A DNA stretch of 64,000 nt from Candidatus Thorarchaeota archaeon (GTDB lineage: Archaea; Asgardarchaeota; Thorarchaeia; Thorarchaeales; Thorarchaeaceae): the NCBI GenBank assembly GCA_003345545.1, contig PRDH01000044.1, positions 124,001 to 188,000 of the forward strand. Direction: 5' to 3'. The position numbers and the translations under genes were made by a program. The notes under the pieces are model-generated. The model was not told where the DNA came from and ran no database searches. It saw only the letters and a program-made list of their open reading frames with translations. This document shows positions 36,784 through 44,664 of the stretch, piece after piece (within the stretch, counting starts at the first letter, position 1; each line of letters starts with the position of its first letter).

Positions 36784-37146
36784 ATGGTAGAAGACATCAG
36801 CTCATCGGAGCTAGATCAAGTAATCGCAAGTAATAGAGTGGTTTTCGTGGACTGTCATGCTGTCTGGTGCGGGCCTTGCAGGACGCTCGGCCCAATCCTC
36901 GAAGAGGTCCATGAAAAGTATCAGGGCAGAGGACTCAAGGTCGTCAAGATAGACGTTGACCATAATCGAGAATTCAGTATGAAGAACCAGATAACCGGAG
37001 TTCCGAGTGTTTTGATCTATGCCGATGGCAAGAGGGTAGTCTTCGACGATGGCGCTGGCAGAAAGACCGACAAGCTCGTTGGCGTCATGCCACCTGAAGT
37101 ATATGCACAGATAGCAGACGACCTCCTCGCTGAGGAAGCAACATAG
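36784..37146 (+). CDS. trxA: Thioredoxin 1
   Basis: A 120-residue thioredoxin with the redox motif WCGPCR, the conserved FVDCHAVWCGPC strand and cis-Pro in TGVPSVLIYADG. It reduces protein disulfides in the cytosol. ATG 36784 (MVEDISSSEL) was chosen over TTG 36775; GGAG lies at 36770-36773. Its second strand has VDCHA where the VDFWA consensus of most thioredoxins is expected. Confidence 0.93.
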   Translation: MVEDISSSELDQVIASNRVVFVDCHAVWCGPCRTLGPILEEVHEKYQGRGLKVVKIDVDHNREFSMKNQITGVPSVLIYADGKRVVFDDGAGRKTDKLVGVMPPEVYAQIADDLLAEEAT

Positions 37147-37204
37147 GCGAATTTCTGTGGGTTGACAACAGTTGCAGGAAACTTGGACAAAGTCGGACAG
37201 GTGC

Positions 37205-37212
37205 TTATATAG
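37205..37212 (+). promoter_or_regulatory. TATA box for the candidate RNA at 37232
   Basis: TTATATAG is centred about 24 nt before the predicted 5' end of the structured region. No protein start lies within the next 200 nt, which argues that the transcript begins with RNA structure. Confidence 0.5.
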
Positions 37213-37231
37213 TCCAGTCTGAAAAACTCCT

Positions 37232-37380
37232 GTGAGGATAATCTGTCACGAACTCTGTCCTCACGGAGTCCGGCCCAGTGCCGTTCTCTGGGCGGACAAC
37301 ACTTCGGTGTCCAAGTTTGTCCAACAAACAATGAACGGTACTACGGGGAAGGATTAGTCTTCCCCGTGAGACCTCCTCAC
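37232..37380 (+). ncRNA. Candidate structured non-coding RNA or long structured leader
   Basis: About 150 nt between the two thioredoxin genes fold into a closed multi-branch structure. A 7-bp terminal helix pairs GTGAGGA (37232-37238) with TCCTCAC (37374-37380). Inside are a 10-bp hairpin with one bulge (37268-37278 with 37288-37297), a UUCG-capped hairpin (37299-37310), a 5-bp hairpin (37316-37328) and a perfect 9-bp hairpin (37343-37351 with 37359-37367). A TATA box precedes it at the right distance. A second TCCTCAC at 37258-37264 could compete for the 5' strand. I see no RNase P, SRP, tRNA or C/D-box signature, and no protein frame. Confidence 0.5.
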
Positions 37381-37463
37381 TCTTCTTTGATTCACACAAT
37401 GACAACGTTCAATACCTCGTGAGCGGGAGTCACTATAGGTGTAGGCAGCGTTTGGTGAGAGAT

Positions 37464-37826
37464 GTGACCTCCGAAGAAGTGGACGCTGAGAAGAAGAAGA
37501 CCAAGCTTCTCTTTGTTGATTGTTGGGCAGAATGGTGCGGACCATGCAAAGCACTCAGTCCAATACTGGATGAGCTAGAAGAAAAGTACAGAAACAATCA
37601 GGATATTCGATTCCTGAAGTTGAACACAGACGAGCACCAAGCATTTGCTATCAGGAACAAAATCAGGGGAATCCCATGTGTGCTCATCTTTTTCAATGGA
37701 GAGCCAGCAAGACTCAAGATAAGGAACAAAGATACGGGAGTCACAACCGTTGTTGATAGGTTGATTGGATTGAGACCTGCAGAGCACTTTGAGTCTGCTA
37801 TCGAGTCCCTGCTCAAGGGAAAGTGA
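37464..37826 (+). CDS. Thioredoxin 2
   Basis: A 120-residue thioredoxin with FVDCWAEWCGPCKALSP and cis-Pro in IRGIPCVLIFFNGEP. Compared with thioredoxin 1 it has an insert around KIRNKDTGVTTVVD and a basic C-terminus. The frame opens at GTG 37419, but GTG 37464 fits better: GGTGAG lies 6 nt upstream, and CTATAGG (37433-37439) is 28 nt upstream, compatible with leaderless initiation. The two thioredoxins are divergent in sequence and probably serve different partners. Confidence 0.88.
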   Translation: MTSEEVDAEKKKTKLLFVDCWAEWCGPCKALSPILDELEEKYRNNQDIRFLKLNTDEHQAFAIRNKIRGIPCVLIFFNGEPARLKIRNKDTGVTTVVDRLIGLRPAEHFESAIESLLKGK

Positions 37827-37893
37827 CCGTTCCATTGAGCATATGATGTTTTATTAGATATCAAAACCTGTATGCGTCAGTTCAAGTGAAGAG

Positions 37894-38427
37894 GTGTCAG
37901 AAGTGCCAGTACTACCCTTTGGAAAGAACAATCCAAGAATAGATTCGAAGGCATACGTGAGTGTCCAGGCAACAATCGTTGGCGATGTTGAAGTAGGACC
38001 TAGAGCAAGCGTGTGGCCAGGCGCAGTAGTTCGCGGAGACCTTGCTTCAGTGAAAATCGGCGAGAACACATGCATTCAGGACAGTGCCGTGATTCATGCG
38101 CACAGTGAACATAATCCTGCAATGATCGGCAACAACGTGATTGTTAGCACGGCCGCAGTACTTCATGGCGTATATATTGGTGATAGCGTCTATATCGGAG
38201 AGGGGTGCGTTATCTTCGACGGCGCCACACTAGGAGAAGGAGTAGTGCTGACACCGGGAAGCATTATTCCTGCCAATGTTGTGATTGCGCCGCGTACTCT
38301 CAACTCAGGAGTTCCAGCAGCTCAGATTCGCGAGATCTCAAGAGAAGAAGTGGATAAGCACGTGACGAGGGCAGAGGCAATGGCCCAAGTCTTCCAGAAA
38401 CTGAAGCACTGGCAGCAGAGTGCATGA
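37894..38427 (+). CDS. Gamma-carbonic-anhydrase-like left-handed beta-helix protein, one zinc ligand replaced
   Basis: The 177-residue hexapeptide-repeat protein follows the gamma-CA family: ASVWPGAVVRGDLASVKIG, NTCIQDSAVIHAH, AAVLHGVYIGDSVYIGEG, ending PRTLNSGVPAAQIRE. Two of the three zinc histidines are present (VIHAH, AVLHG). The middle one, normally in a GH motif two strands later, is replaced: the segment reads VSTAAVLHG, putting Thr in place of His. Carbonic anhydrase activity is therefore doubtful, though the trimeric beta-helix should form. GTG start with GAAGAG upstream. Confidence 0.82.
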   Translation: MSEVPVLPFGKNNPRIDSKAYVSVQATIVGDVEVGPRASVWPGAVVRGDLASVKIGENTCIQDSAVIHAHSEHNPAMIGNNVIVSTAAVLHGVYIGDSVYIGEGCVIFDGATLGEGVVLTPGSIIPANVVIAPRTLNSGVPAAQIREISREEVDKHVTRAEAMAQVFQKLKHWQQSA

Positions 38428-39555
38428 TCACATGGTTTCCCTAGCCAAGGTCCCCAAGTCCTCTACGCCGTCATGAGTCACGAGGACAACATCTGCCACC
38501 TTGGCAGATCCCGCTTCAGGTAGATAACCCGTGGGATGAAGTGTGAAGGTCATACCCTCTCTCAGGGAGTACTGGCTCTCCGGGGAGATATAGGGCGGCT
38601 CATGAAGGTCTAGCCCAATGGAGCTTCCAAGTGGTTGCACAAAGGTACCATGAGGGATGCCTCTCCCTGATTTCTTCAGTACCTGGGCAGCAACATCTTC
38701 AAGACTCACCTCTGGCTTCATCACTTTCTCTGCCGTCTTGATGGCGTTCAGAACGGACTCATAGAGTGCCCTCTGTCTGCTGCTTGGAGTCCCCAGATGG
38801 ATTGTTCGTGCGACCTCTGCGAAGTATCCTGAGTGACTCACAGTGATATCCAAGACCACGAAGTCCTCTTTCCTGATACGATCCGGACCAGGCTGCGATA
38901 GTGGAAAACGGGCATGAGTTCCTGAAAGAACAGCAGCTTGTATTCCCCGCTGTTGACCTCCTGCTCCTCTCATTGCCGCTTCTATTTCTAGGGAGGCTTC
39001 ATCTTCAGACTTACCTGGGGCTACAATCTCCAAAGCGGTGCGAACGCCTATCTCAGCCACATTCACGGCCTGGCGAATCGCATCGATTTCAGCGGGATCC
39101 TTTATGTGTCGCAACTTCCACAGGGACTGCGAGAAATCCCGAAATCCAGCCTCAGGAAGACTGGTCTTGATCTTCTCAAACTCTCTTACAGACAGCCATT
39201 CATGTTGAAGGCCTATCATTCCTTTTGCCCAACCTATTTCATTCAGGACATGCAGTGCTTCATCCCAGAAGGCGTTGCCATGGGCTCGAAACCAGTCTTC
39301 AGAGGCATCTGTGTTGAAAGAATGAAATGTGCCTATAATAGGCTCGCCAACTGCAGCGGCCTGAAGAGTGTCTGAGAGAATGAGGTGTGGCTGACTGCCT
39401 TCAGCGATTACGCAGCCAATGGGCAAGTTTTGGCCTCTGCTTTGAAAGCCAGTCAAGTACTGCACGTCTTGCCTTCTAGTGACTACCAAGGCATCAATCT
39501 CATCACGTCGCATGGCTCGATACACTCGGTCCAATCGCTGTGGTGTATGCTGCAT
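38428..39555 (-). CDS. M24-fold (aminopeptidase P/creatinase) protein lacking metal ligands
   Basis: The 375-residue protein has the creatinase N-domain (DALVVTRRQDVQYLTGF) and the pita-bread C-domain (LRHIKDPAEIDAIRQAVNVAE, IGLDLHEPPYIS). Of the five usual metal ligands only the first Asp (VVLDITVSHSGY) remains: the second is Glu (FAEVARTI), the His is Ser (LGSSIGLD), and both Glu are lost (TLHPTGY and KVADVVL). It is thus likely a non-metal hydrolase such as a creatinase-like enzyme, or a binding protein, not a prolidase. It abuts the gamma-CA-like gene tail to tail. Confidence 0.82.
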   Translation of the reverse strand: MQHTPQRLDRVYRAMRRDEIDALVVTRRQDVQYLTGFQSRGQNLPIGCVIAEGSQPHLILSDTLQAAAVGEPIIGTFHSFNTDASEDWFRAHGNAFWDEALHVLNEIGWAKGMIGLQHEWLSVREFEKIKTSLPEAGFRDFSQSLWKLRHIKDPAEIDAIRQAVNVAEIGVRTALEIVAPGKSEDEASLEIEAAMRGAGGQQRGIQAAVLSGTHARFPLSQPGPDRIRKEDFVVLDITVSHSGYFAEVARTIHLGTPSSRQRALYESVLNAIKTAEKVMKPEVSLEDVAAQVLKKSGRGIPHGTFVQPLGSSIGLDLHEPPYISPESQYSLREGMTFTLHPTGYLPEAGSAKVADVVLVTHDGVEDLGTLARETM

Positions 39556-39681
39556 CTAGTCTGCATCACTCTTAGCAGGTTACAGAGCCAGGTGAGCTGT
39601 TCTGCTTGCCCTCTGCCGGTCTTGTTACAGCATTTAAGCTTCGTGTCGAGGATTACAGAAGGACTGACCGAGGAAAAGCAG

Positions 39682-39759
39682 TGGCGGGACCGCCCGGATT
39701 CGAACCGGGGACTACCAACTCCGCAGGCTGGCGCCTTATCCAGGCTAGACTACGGCCCC
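39682..39759 (-). tRNA. tRNA-Arg (GCG anticodon, CGC codon)
   Basis: A complete 78-nt cloverleaf with the CCA end encoded. Acceptor GGGGCCG pairs with CGGTCCC (one G-T), D-loop has G15, G18, G19 and A20, anticodon stem CCAGC/GTTGG encloses the loop CTGCGGA, variable loop is 5 nt, and the T-arm is CCCGG TTCGAAT CCGGG. No intron. G15 is the site that ArcS/RaSEA modify. Confidence 0.95.
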
Positions 39760-39847
39760 ATCTTAGGGGAGGCAGAAGTCGACTCATAAAGTCTTCGCTG
39801 CAAAATCGAGCGCCGGGGCTACAGAGTATCCTGCAGCTGGAGAGAAC

Positions 39848-40054
39848 TCAAACGAGGGGTAACTTCATCACCGTAACAATGGCATGTCCTCTTCGCTTTG
39901 TTACCCTAAGAGTGTGCTCAGCGGTCTGGAGCACAAAATTCTCTCCTTCATCCAAGTTTTGGAGAACACTTTTCCCCAAAGGGCCGTTCAGGTATTTTGT
40001 GAAACGAGTCACTACTTTCTCTTCGTCTGTGACTTGGTTTCCGACTGTGGTCAT
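39848..40054 (-). CDS. Small protein of unknown function between the two tRNA-Arg genes
   Basis: The 68-residue protein (MTTVGNQVTDEEKVV..., with FVLQTAEHTLRVTKRRGHAI near the end) is basic at the C-terminus and may be an alpha/beta domain. ATG 40054 was chosen because GAGGT (complement of 40062-40066) lies 7 nt upstream; the longer frame to 40096 would start inside a TATA-like TTTATA. No family recognised. Confidence 0.55.
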   Translation of the reverse strand: MTTVGNQVTDEEKVVTRFTKYLNGPLGKSVLQNLDEGENFVLQTAEHTLRVTKRRGHAIVTVMKLPLV

Positions 40055-40129
40055 GATTCGAACCTCAATTCGTAATCCAGTGCCAGAAAGACGCATATAA
40101 AGTCCGATTTTCTTGTGCGAAGAATGAAG

Positions 40130-40207
40130 TGGCGGGACCGCCCGGATTTGAACCGGGGACTACCAACTCCGGAGGCTGGCGCCTTATCCAGGCTAGACTA
40201 CGGCCCC
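40130..40207 (-). tRNA. tRNA-Arg (CCG anticodon, CGG codon)
   Basis: A complete 78-nt cloverleaf with encoded CCA, identical to the tRNA at 39682 except for the first anticodon base (loop CTCCGGA) and one T-loop base (TTCAAAT). The pair clearly arose by duplication of one gene followed by change of the wobble base. No intron. Confidence 0.95.
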
Positions 40208-40249
40208 AGAAGGGTTAGGATGTGGGGTTTCTTAAAGAATTCGCTCCAA

Positions 40250-40771
40250 TCACGCGAGAATCAGATCTGAGTCCACGAGCCACCAAGCTCCCCGCTTGTT
40301 CTTGACATACCCTTTCCTGTACTCCAGAACTGGCGAACCGACTATTGCAGTTGCTCGATTGTTGAGCCTGTCAATCCTGTCCAAGATCGTGCGTCGCTTA
40401 TGAGTGTCACCAAGCAGATGTTCTGCCAGCTCTGGAGTCGTTCCTCCCTCATTTCTGACAAAGAACGCCAGCAGTTTTCTATCAAAATCATCGGTGCATA
40501 TCTTTTCCTTTGCCGCGGTGTTGAGCTCGCTCAGAAAGACACTCGTTGTCTGTGAACGTTCTAGATGCTCCACGCGGCTCTTGAGCTGAGTTAGCTCTTC
40601 AGAGAGCTCAAGGACCATGGGAGGTAGCTCCTGATCAAGTCGCCACTCGATAGATTCCTGAATGTACCTCTGACGATTTCCTGTGCCCGCCACAGCATCT
40701 ATCCTGTCCAATAGCGACCTCTCAAGACGCACACGAATGCTTACTGATTCGTTCGCTTTTTTCTTTCTCAC
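40250..40771 (-). CDS. Ribbon-helix-helix regulator with coiled coil and C-terminal winged-helix-like domain
   Basis: The 174-residue protein starts MRKKKANESVSIRVRLERSLLDRIDAV: a CopG-type ribbon-helix-helix (about 8-48, with GNRQRYIQESIEW as helix 2). A short coiled coil (LSEELTQLKSRVEHLE) and a C-terminal domain follow (FFVRNEGGTTPELAEHLLGDTHKRRTILDRIDRLNN, a winged-helix pattern). GTG 40771 is supported by AGGAG 8 nt upstream (complement of 40780-40784); the frame extends to 40879 without better signals. Target and signal are unknown. Confidence 0.75.
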   Translation of the reverse strand: MRKKKANESVSIRVRLERSLLDRIDAVAGTGNRQRYIQESIEWRLDQELPPMVLELSEELTQLKSRVEHLERSQTTSVFLSELNTAAKEKICTDDFDRKLLAFFVRNEGGTTPELAEHLLGDTHKRRTILDRIDRLNNRATAIVGSPVLEYRKGYVKNKRGAWWLVDSDLILA

Positions 40772-40877
40772 TTCGTCTACTCCTATTGCATCCGGCGTCA
40801 TGAGCCAATCGTAGTTCAACATACCAAGAACAAAAGCGTTGCCTTCGCTCTCTTTCGACACAGTTATAAAACAAATC

Positions 40878-40884
40878 ATATAAC
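40878..40884 (+). promoter_or_regulatory. TATA box of the charged-protein gene at 40911
   Basis: ATATAAC is centred 30 nt before the ATG, consistent with a leaderless mRNA. Confidence 0.45.
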
Positions 40885-40910
40885 CCGCTAAAACGCGATG
40901 GTGACTGTCA

Positions 40911-41282
40911 ATGGTGGACAGGAAGAAGCTCGAGCGTGAACGTGTAAAGATTAGAAAGGATCAAAATCCTAAGCAGGTGGATTTCAGAAAAATGGACAAG
41001 AAGAGAACCGTGAAGACTGAGTACTGGAAGGAGAAAAAGCGAGCCGCCAAGGCTCCAGCTGCAAAAGTGCCCTCAGAGAAGCCCGAAAAGAAACCTAAAC
41101 CTGAGAAGGGAAAGAAGAAGCCTGAGAAGGAAAAGAAACCTGAGAGAGAGCCAGAACTAGAGGTCATTGAAGAAGAACCTGAGATCGAAGAGATCGATGA
41201 AGAAGCCGAAGACTTATTCACCCTCGATGAAGACCTGGATGATGAGCTCGGCGACGAGGATGACGCCGAAGATCTCGACTAG
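40911..41282 (+). CDS. Highly charged low-complexity protein
   Basis: The 123-residue protein has a basic N-terminus (RKKLERERVKIRKDQ), a Lys-Pro-Glu-rich middle with repeats such as KPEK and KKPEK, and an almost purely acidic end (DLFTLDEDLDDELGDEDD). It is probably disordered, with a positive-to-negative charge gradient. Length, promoter and sense-strand openness favour a real gene, but no function can be read. A nucleic-acid or ribosome-associated role is only a guess from the charge. Confidence 0.6.
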   Translation: MVDRKKLERERVKIRKDQNPKQVDFRKMDKKRTVKTEYWKEKKRAAKAPAAKVPSEKPEKKPKPEKGKKKPEKEKKPEREPELEVIEEEPEIEEIDEEAEDLFTLDEDLDDELGDEDDAEDLD

Positions 41283-41374
41283 GCTCAATGCACTCTGTCT
41301 TGCTGCTTATCCAAAAGCATAAGACGGACAGCAATCACTGGACACTCTGAAACCCTTCCAGGAGAAAAGAAGGC

Positions 41375-42205
41375 ATGACCAGTCTTCTCCAGATTGTCAA
41401 ACGTCTACAAGAGCTCTCCCCTAGGGAGATGACAATTCAGGGTCTAGAGGATAGGGTTGAGATAGGTCCCCAGAGCCCCTCCGAACAGGCCAACACTACC
41501 ATAAACAGAGCCTTGATTGCCACTTATCCCTCTGCAAGGGTCATCACGAAAGCGTCGCAGGACAAGTCGAACCTTCTCATTACTTACAGACCATTGTTTC
41601 CGTTTGCGATTGACAGACTTACCGGCCTCGATCTTGTAAGAGTACGTCTTCTCACCAAGAATTACATATCATCGTACGTCATTGGAAGCGGCTGGCTCTG
41701 TGCTAGGGACGGCTTGAATGATGCTCTCTCAGAGGCACTTGGCTTGAAGAAGGTCGGCGATTTCCTTTCGGAGAGCGATTATGGCCAGTTTGTGCCATTT
41801 GGCAGAATCTGCAGACTAGAAGACGTCAAGAACCATTCCGGTTTCGTCAACTATGTTGCATCTAGAATGAATCTCAACACGGTCTTGTTCTCAGGGGACC
41901 TGGATGACGAGGTTGGAGAGTGCCTGCTGGTCGCTGGAAGTCATGTTGATATGCCACACGTCATCAATGCAAAGAAACAGGACATTGAAACCTTGGTCAC
42001 TGGAGAGCTGAATCCAGAGATTAGACTCCTTGCACACGAAGAGGGAATGAACACTCTTGAACTGGGAGCCTTTGTGACTGAAGATCTTGGAATGAAGAGG
42101 CTCAGAGACAGCATCAGCATCGAGTATCCTGACCTCAAGATAGATTTCATGGCCTCAACTCCTGTTGCGCAGGCACTTAGGCCGTACAAAGAGGACATGG
42201 CATGA
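41375..42205 (+). CDS. NIF3/DUF34-fold protein lacking the dimetal site
   Basis: The 276-residue protein aligns with NIF3 (YbgI) along its length: NLLITYRPLFPFAIDRLTG, ISSYVIGSGWLCARDGLNDALSEALGL, and late LAHEEGMNTLELGAFVTEDLGMKRL. The metal ligands are absent: the HH pair is YR, the HLPLDA-type segment is IGSGWLC, and the C-terminal GH is GA, although the nearby TE is kept. The fold and LGL turn are preserved, so it is probably a non-enzymatic member or a divergent archaeal subgroup. Confidence 0.75.
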   Translation: MTSLLQIVKRLQELSPREMTIQGLEDRVEIGPQSPSEQANTTINRALIATYPSARVITKASQDKSNLLITYRPLFPFAIDRLTGLDLVRVRLLTKNYISSYVIGSGWLCARDGLNDALSEALGLKKVGDFLSESDYGQFVPFGRICRLEDVKNHSGFVNYVASRMNLNTVLFSGDLDDEVGECLLVAGSHVDMPHVINAKKQDIETLVTGELNPEIRLLAHEEGMNTLELGAFVTEDLGMKRLRDSISIEYPDLKIDFMASTPVAQALRPYKEDMA

Positions 42206-42218
42206 TGGAACTCAAGCC

Positions 42219-43109
42219 CTAGTCAGCAGCGGGTCTTCGAATCATTATTACATTCTTATTCCTTGGAACTCCGACTTGCCGAGCCACAGGATTGCACTTT
42301 GTTCTCATGATATGCACGGTTGGACAGTGCGGATCAAACTCAGTCATCGACTCAAAGTTGCCCATACCTTTGGCGACGATGAGTTCTGAGGACGTGAAGA
42401 GGTTTCTGAACTCATCCGAGCTACGTTCAATATTGACACCTATGGCGGGAGTTCCCGTATCCACAACCCGGTCCGCATAGTCGTTCAGATGCACTTCATC
42501 AGCATCAATCATGGTTGCATCGTTTAGGACCGGTCCTCCTTTCACCACGGCAGTGACCTCGGCTCCAAGGCGTTTCATCTCCCTAATCAGAATCACATCA
42601 AGAACAAGTTCGCCGGCATTGTCCATGATGTAGAGAACAGTCTTTGCACTCTGACATAATCGTCTGAATTCCTCAATCTGGTCAATTGCTAGGTCGTCCT
42701 CCACATGGTCTATTGTGGTTTTGAGTTCATTGAGAGAGAAATCACGTCCGGAAACATCGAATTCAATGGAATTAGCAGCAGCAGCAATGAGAACAGAGGT
42801 CCTGAACCTAGCTTTTGCATTCGACTTTCCATCGACAAGCTGCAGCAACTCTGGAAGAATCCTGAGAGCCATCGCATTTGACTGATGCTTGAGGCCTTCG
42901 TAGGGATCACACCCGGTCATACGTTGGACAAGCAGGTCCCGTTCAGTGCCTATGTGACTTGGCACAGCATCACTATTGAAGTTCTCTCCAAGGAACCTCG
43001 TCATCGCCTCGATGATCTTCATCTGGAGCTCTGGGTCATCAGTTGCTAGTTTTACCTGATTGCCTGCTCGCTCTAGAAGACAGTGTGCACACTCAAGGGA
43101 AACTTTCAC
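42219..43109 (-). CDS. DUF89-family metal-dependent phosphatase (ARMT1-like)
   Basis: The 296-residue protein has the N-terminal CAHCLLERAGNQV (CxxC) of the archaeal/plant-type DUF89 branch, the metal-site signature YIMDNAGELVLD, and AKGMGNFESMTE. Members are damage-control phosphatases acting on phospho-sugars or cofactor by-products; the substrate is not predictable here. All motif acids are present, unlike the NIF3-like neighbour. Converges on that gene with a 13-bp gap. Confidence 0.88.
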   Translation of the reverse strand: MKVSLECAHCLLERAGNQVKLATDDPELQMKIIEAMTRFLGENFNSDAVPSHIGTERDLLVQRMTGCDPYEGLKHQSNAMALRILPELLQLVDGKSNAKARFRTSVLIAAAANSIEFDVSGRDFSLNELKTTIDHVEDDLAIDQIEEFRRLCQSAKTVLYIMDNAGELVLDVILIREMKRLGAEVTAVVKGGPVLNDATMIDADEVHLNDYADRVVDTGTPAIGVNIERSSDEFRNLFTSSELIVAKGMGNFESMTEFDPHCPTVHIMRTKCNPVARQVGVPRNKNVIMIRRPAAD

Positions 43110-43163
43110 ATGAATCGCCTACTGACAGTCCTGCCCAATCGGTGAAAAACGAACCGGATTGTG

Positions 43164-43847
43164 CTATTTCTTCAGCGGCGAAACAAGATCTGAGAGAACT
43201 TCCTCTGGCTTGTCAGAATTGGCAACAGCAGACGCCAAAAGCACACCCTGAGCACCAAGTCTGATGGCTGATGCCACATCATCGCCAGTGCCAATTCCTG
43301 CTCCGCACAGAATCACAACGGTCTTGTTCACTTTCCGTATCTTCTCCACAGTACCCTTGATTATTTCGGGCTGTGCCTGAGAGACCGATATACCCGACCC
43401 GATCAGTTCCGGGGGCTCAACTGCCACTGACCATGGATTCAGGCATGCCGCAGCGACGCTCACCTGTATGTTGTTCGTACAGACCACTGTAAGGAGGTCA
43501 GTCTTGTGTGATTTCGAGATGGACTCTTCAATATCCGCCAGTTGCATCCTCTTCTCAGAGTGGTTGAGAAGCGTGCCAGCGCATCCTGATTCGACCAAGG
43601 CATCAGCCAAGATATGACCAGTGAATCGACCGGGTTCACCGGGATCCATATGCTGTGAGAAGACGGGAATCTTCACAGCCTTTGCTACACGATACAGGTC
43701 CGGTATTTGAGGTGCCACGAGTATTGGAACATCGTATTTGTTTGAGACCCTTTCGCAGGTACGAGCTAATAGCACAGCCTTCTCGCCTGTAGCTTTAGTA
43801 TATGTCTTGAAATTGATGATGACCACGGGAGTTTCAATCTTATTCAA
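43164..43847 (-). CDS. tpiA: Triosephosphate isomerase, archaeal short type
   Basis: The 227-residue TIM-barrel protein has the substrate Lys in VVIINFKTY, the catalytic His in TLLNHSEKR, the catalytic Glu in VAVEPPELIGSG and the phosphate loop GAGIGTGDDV. Archaeal TPIs are about 25 residues shorter than others and tetrameric. With fba and fbp at 46.5-48.7 kb it supplies gluconeogenesis. The ATG is at 43845-43847. Confidence 0.95.
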   Translation of the reverse strand: MNKIETPVVIINFKTYTKATGEKAVLLARTCERVSNKYDVPILVAPQIPDLYRVAKAVKIPVFSQHMDPGEPGRFTGHILADALVESGCAGTLLNHSEKRMQLADIEESISKSHKTDLLTVVCTNNIQVSVAAACLNPWSVAVEPPELIGSGISVSQAQPEIIKGTVEKIRKVNKTVVILCGAGIGTGDDVASAIRLGAQGVLLASAVANSDKPEEVLSDLVSPLKK

Positions 43848-43932
43848 TCATATCCCACCTGGATGCCTTCAGCAATCTAGTGCCTGATTAATACTTTGCC
43901 AGACACTTCGGGAGGAGAGGGTTGTACGCGAA

Positions 43933-44532
43933 CTACCTTGCTGAGCCAATGAGTAGTTTCATGATTGGCACACGGGCGTAACCTCGTCGATTCAGGTCTG
44001 TTATTGGCTTGCGGACCTCAATCTTGATGAACTTGCCAGGTTCAGGAGTCTTGTAGTAGTGCATGAAGACCTTTGAGAACTCAGAGAAATTCGCCGCAGA
44101 GAGAAGGATTGCCGCAACATCATTGGAAATACGCACATGGGCGTCCTGATCAGTCATCGCGCCAACTTTGATTGACACCTTTCCAAGAGGAGCCTTGCCA
44201 ATCCAGAATCGCTCTCCCATTGCCATGAACTCGATATAGAACTCATCTGTCCCCTCAATCCCAGAACCAATGGTTGAATCATTGAACATGTACATTAAGC
44301 GATCCTGAATTGATGCATGGTACGGAATTGTTGGCTGTCGACTTACTGGCGCTTTTTCTGTGACAGTGACTTCCGGAGCTTCAGTGGTTTCTTCCGCACT
44401 GGGCTCTGGAGCCTCAACTGTTTCTTTTACACTGGACTCTGGAACTTCGACTTGGACTTCCTCTACTGGTTCTTCCTCAGCAGTCTTAGCTTCTTCTTTA
44501 ACTGACTTCTTGCGTTTAAAGAATCGTGACAT
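43933..44532 (-). CDS. SCP2-like domain protein with acidic N-terminal linker
   Basis: The 199-residue protein has a basic start (MSRFFKRKKSVKEE), then a Glu/Pro/Val/Thr-rich disordered stretch to about residue 75 with degenerate EAPEPSAEE-type repeats, and a C-terminal domain (DRLMYMFNDSTIGSG, AHVRISNDVAAILLSAANFSEFSKVFMHYY, KFIKIEVRKP) that resembles SCP2-type lipid-binding folds. ATG 44532 has AGGAG about 12 nt upstream. The SCP2 match is by pattern; a lipid ligand is an inference. Confidence 0.6.
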   Translation of the reverse strand: MSRFFKRKKSVKEEAKTAEEEPVEEVQVEVPESSVKETVEAPEPSAEETTEAPEVTVTEKAPVSRQPTIPYHASIQDRLMYMFNDSTIGSGIEGTDEFYIEFMAMGERFWIGKAPLGKVSIKVGAMTDQDAHVRISNDVAAILLSAANFSEFSKVFMHYYKTPEPGKFIKIEVRKPITDLNRRGYARVPIMKLLIGSAR

Positions 44533-44664
44533 ATTCAGAATTGCTCCTAATTGCAGGGTGAGCAATATGCTCAGCATCGGGTAAGAGATGAACTGCTCTT
44601 CTGACTCTAATGCCTAGGCAGAAAATCTACTCAGTCACAGAAAAAGATAGCTCAGTTGTATCCA

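Noticed and set aside
37232-37380. Identification of the structured RNA as RNase P RNA or SRP RNA
   Set aside because: The conserved GAGGAAAGTCC and ACAGAAA elements of RNase P and the SRP domain IV loop are absent, and the region is too short.
39606-40100. A 164-codon plus-strand open frame covering the first tRNA region
   Set aside because: It reads through tRNA-Arg on the opposite strand and the better supported small minus-strand gene, and its product has no domain pattern.
41040-41160. Lys-Pro-Glu-rich stretch as a tandem DNA repeat
   Set aside because: The units are irregular and reflect low-complexity coding sequence rather than a true nucleotide repeat.
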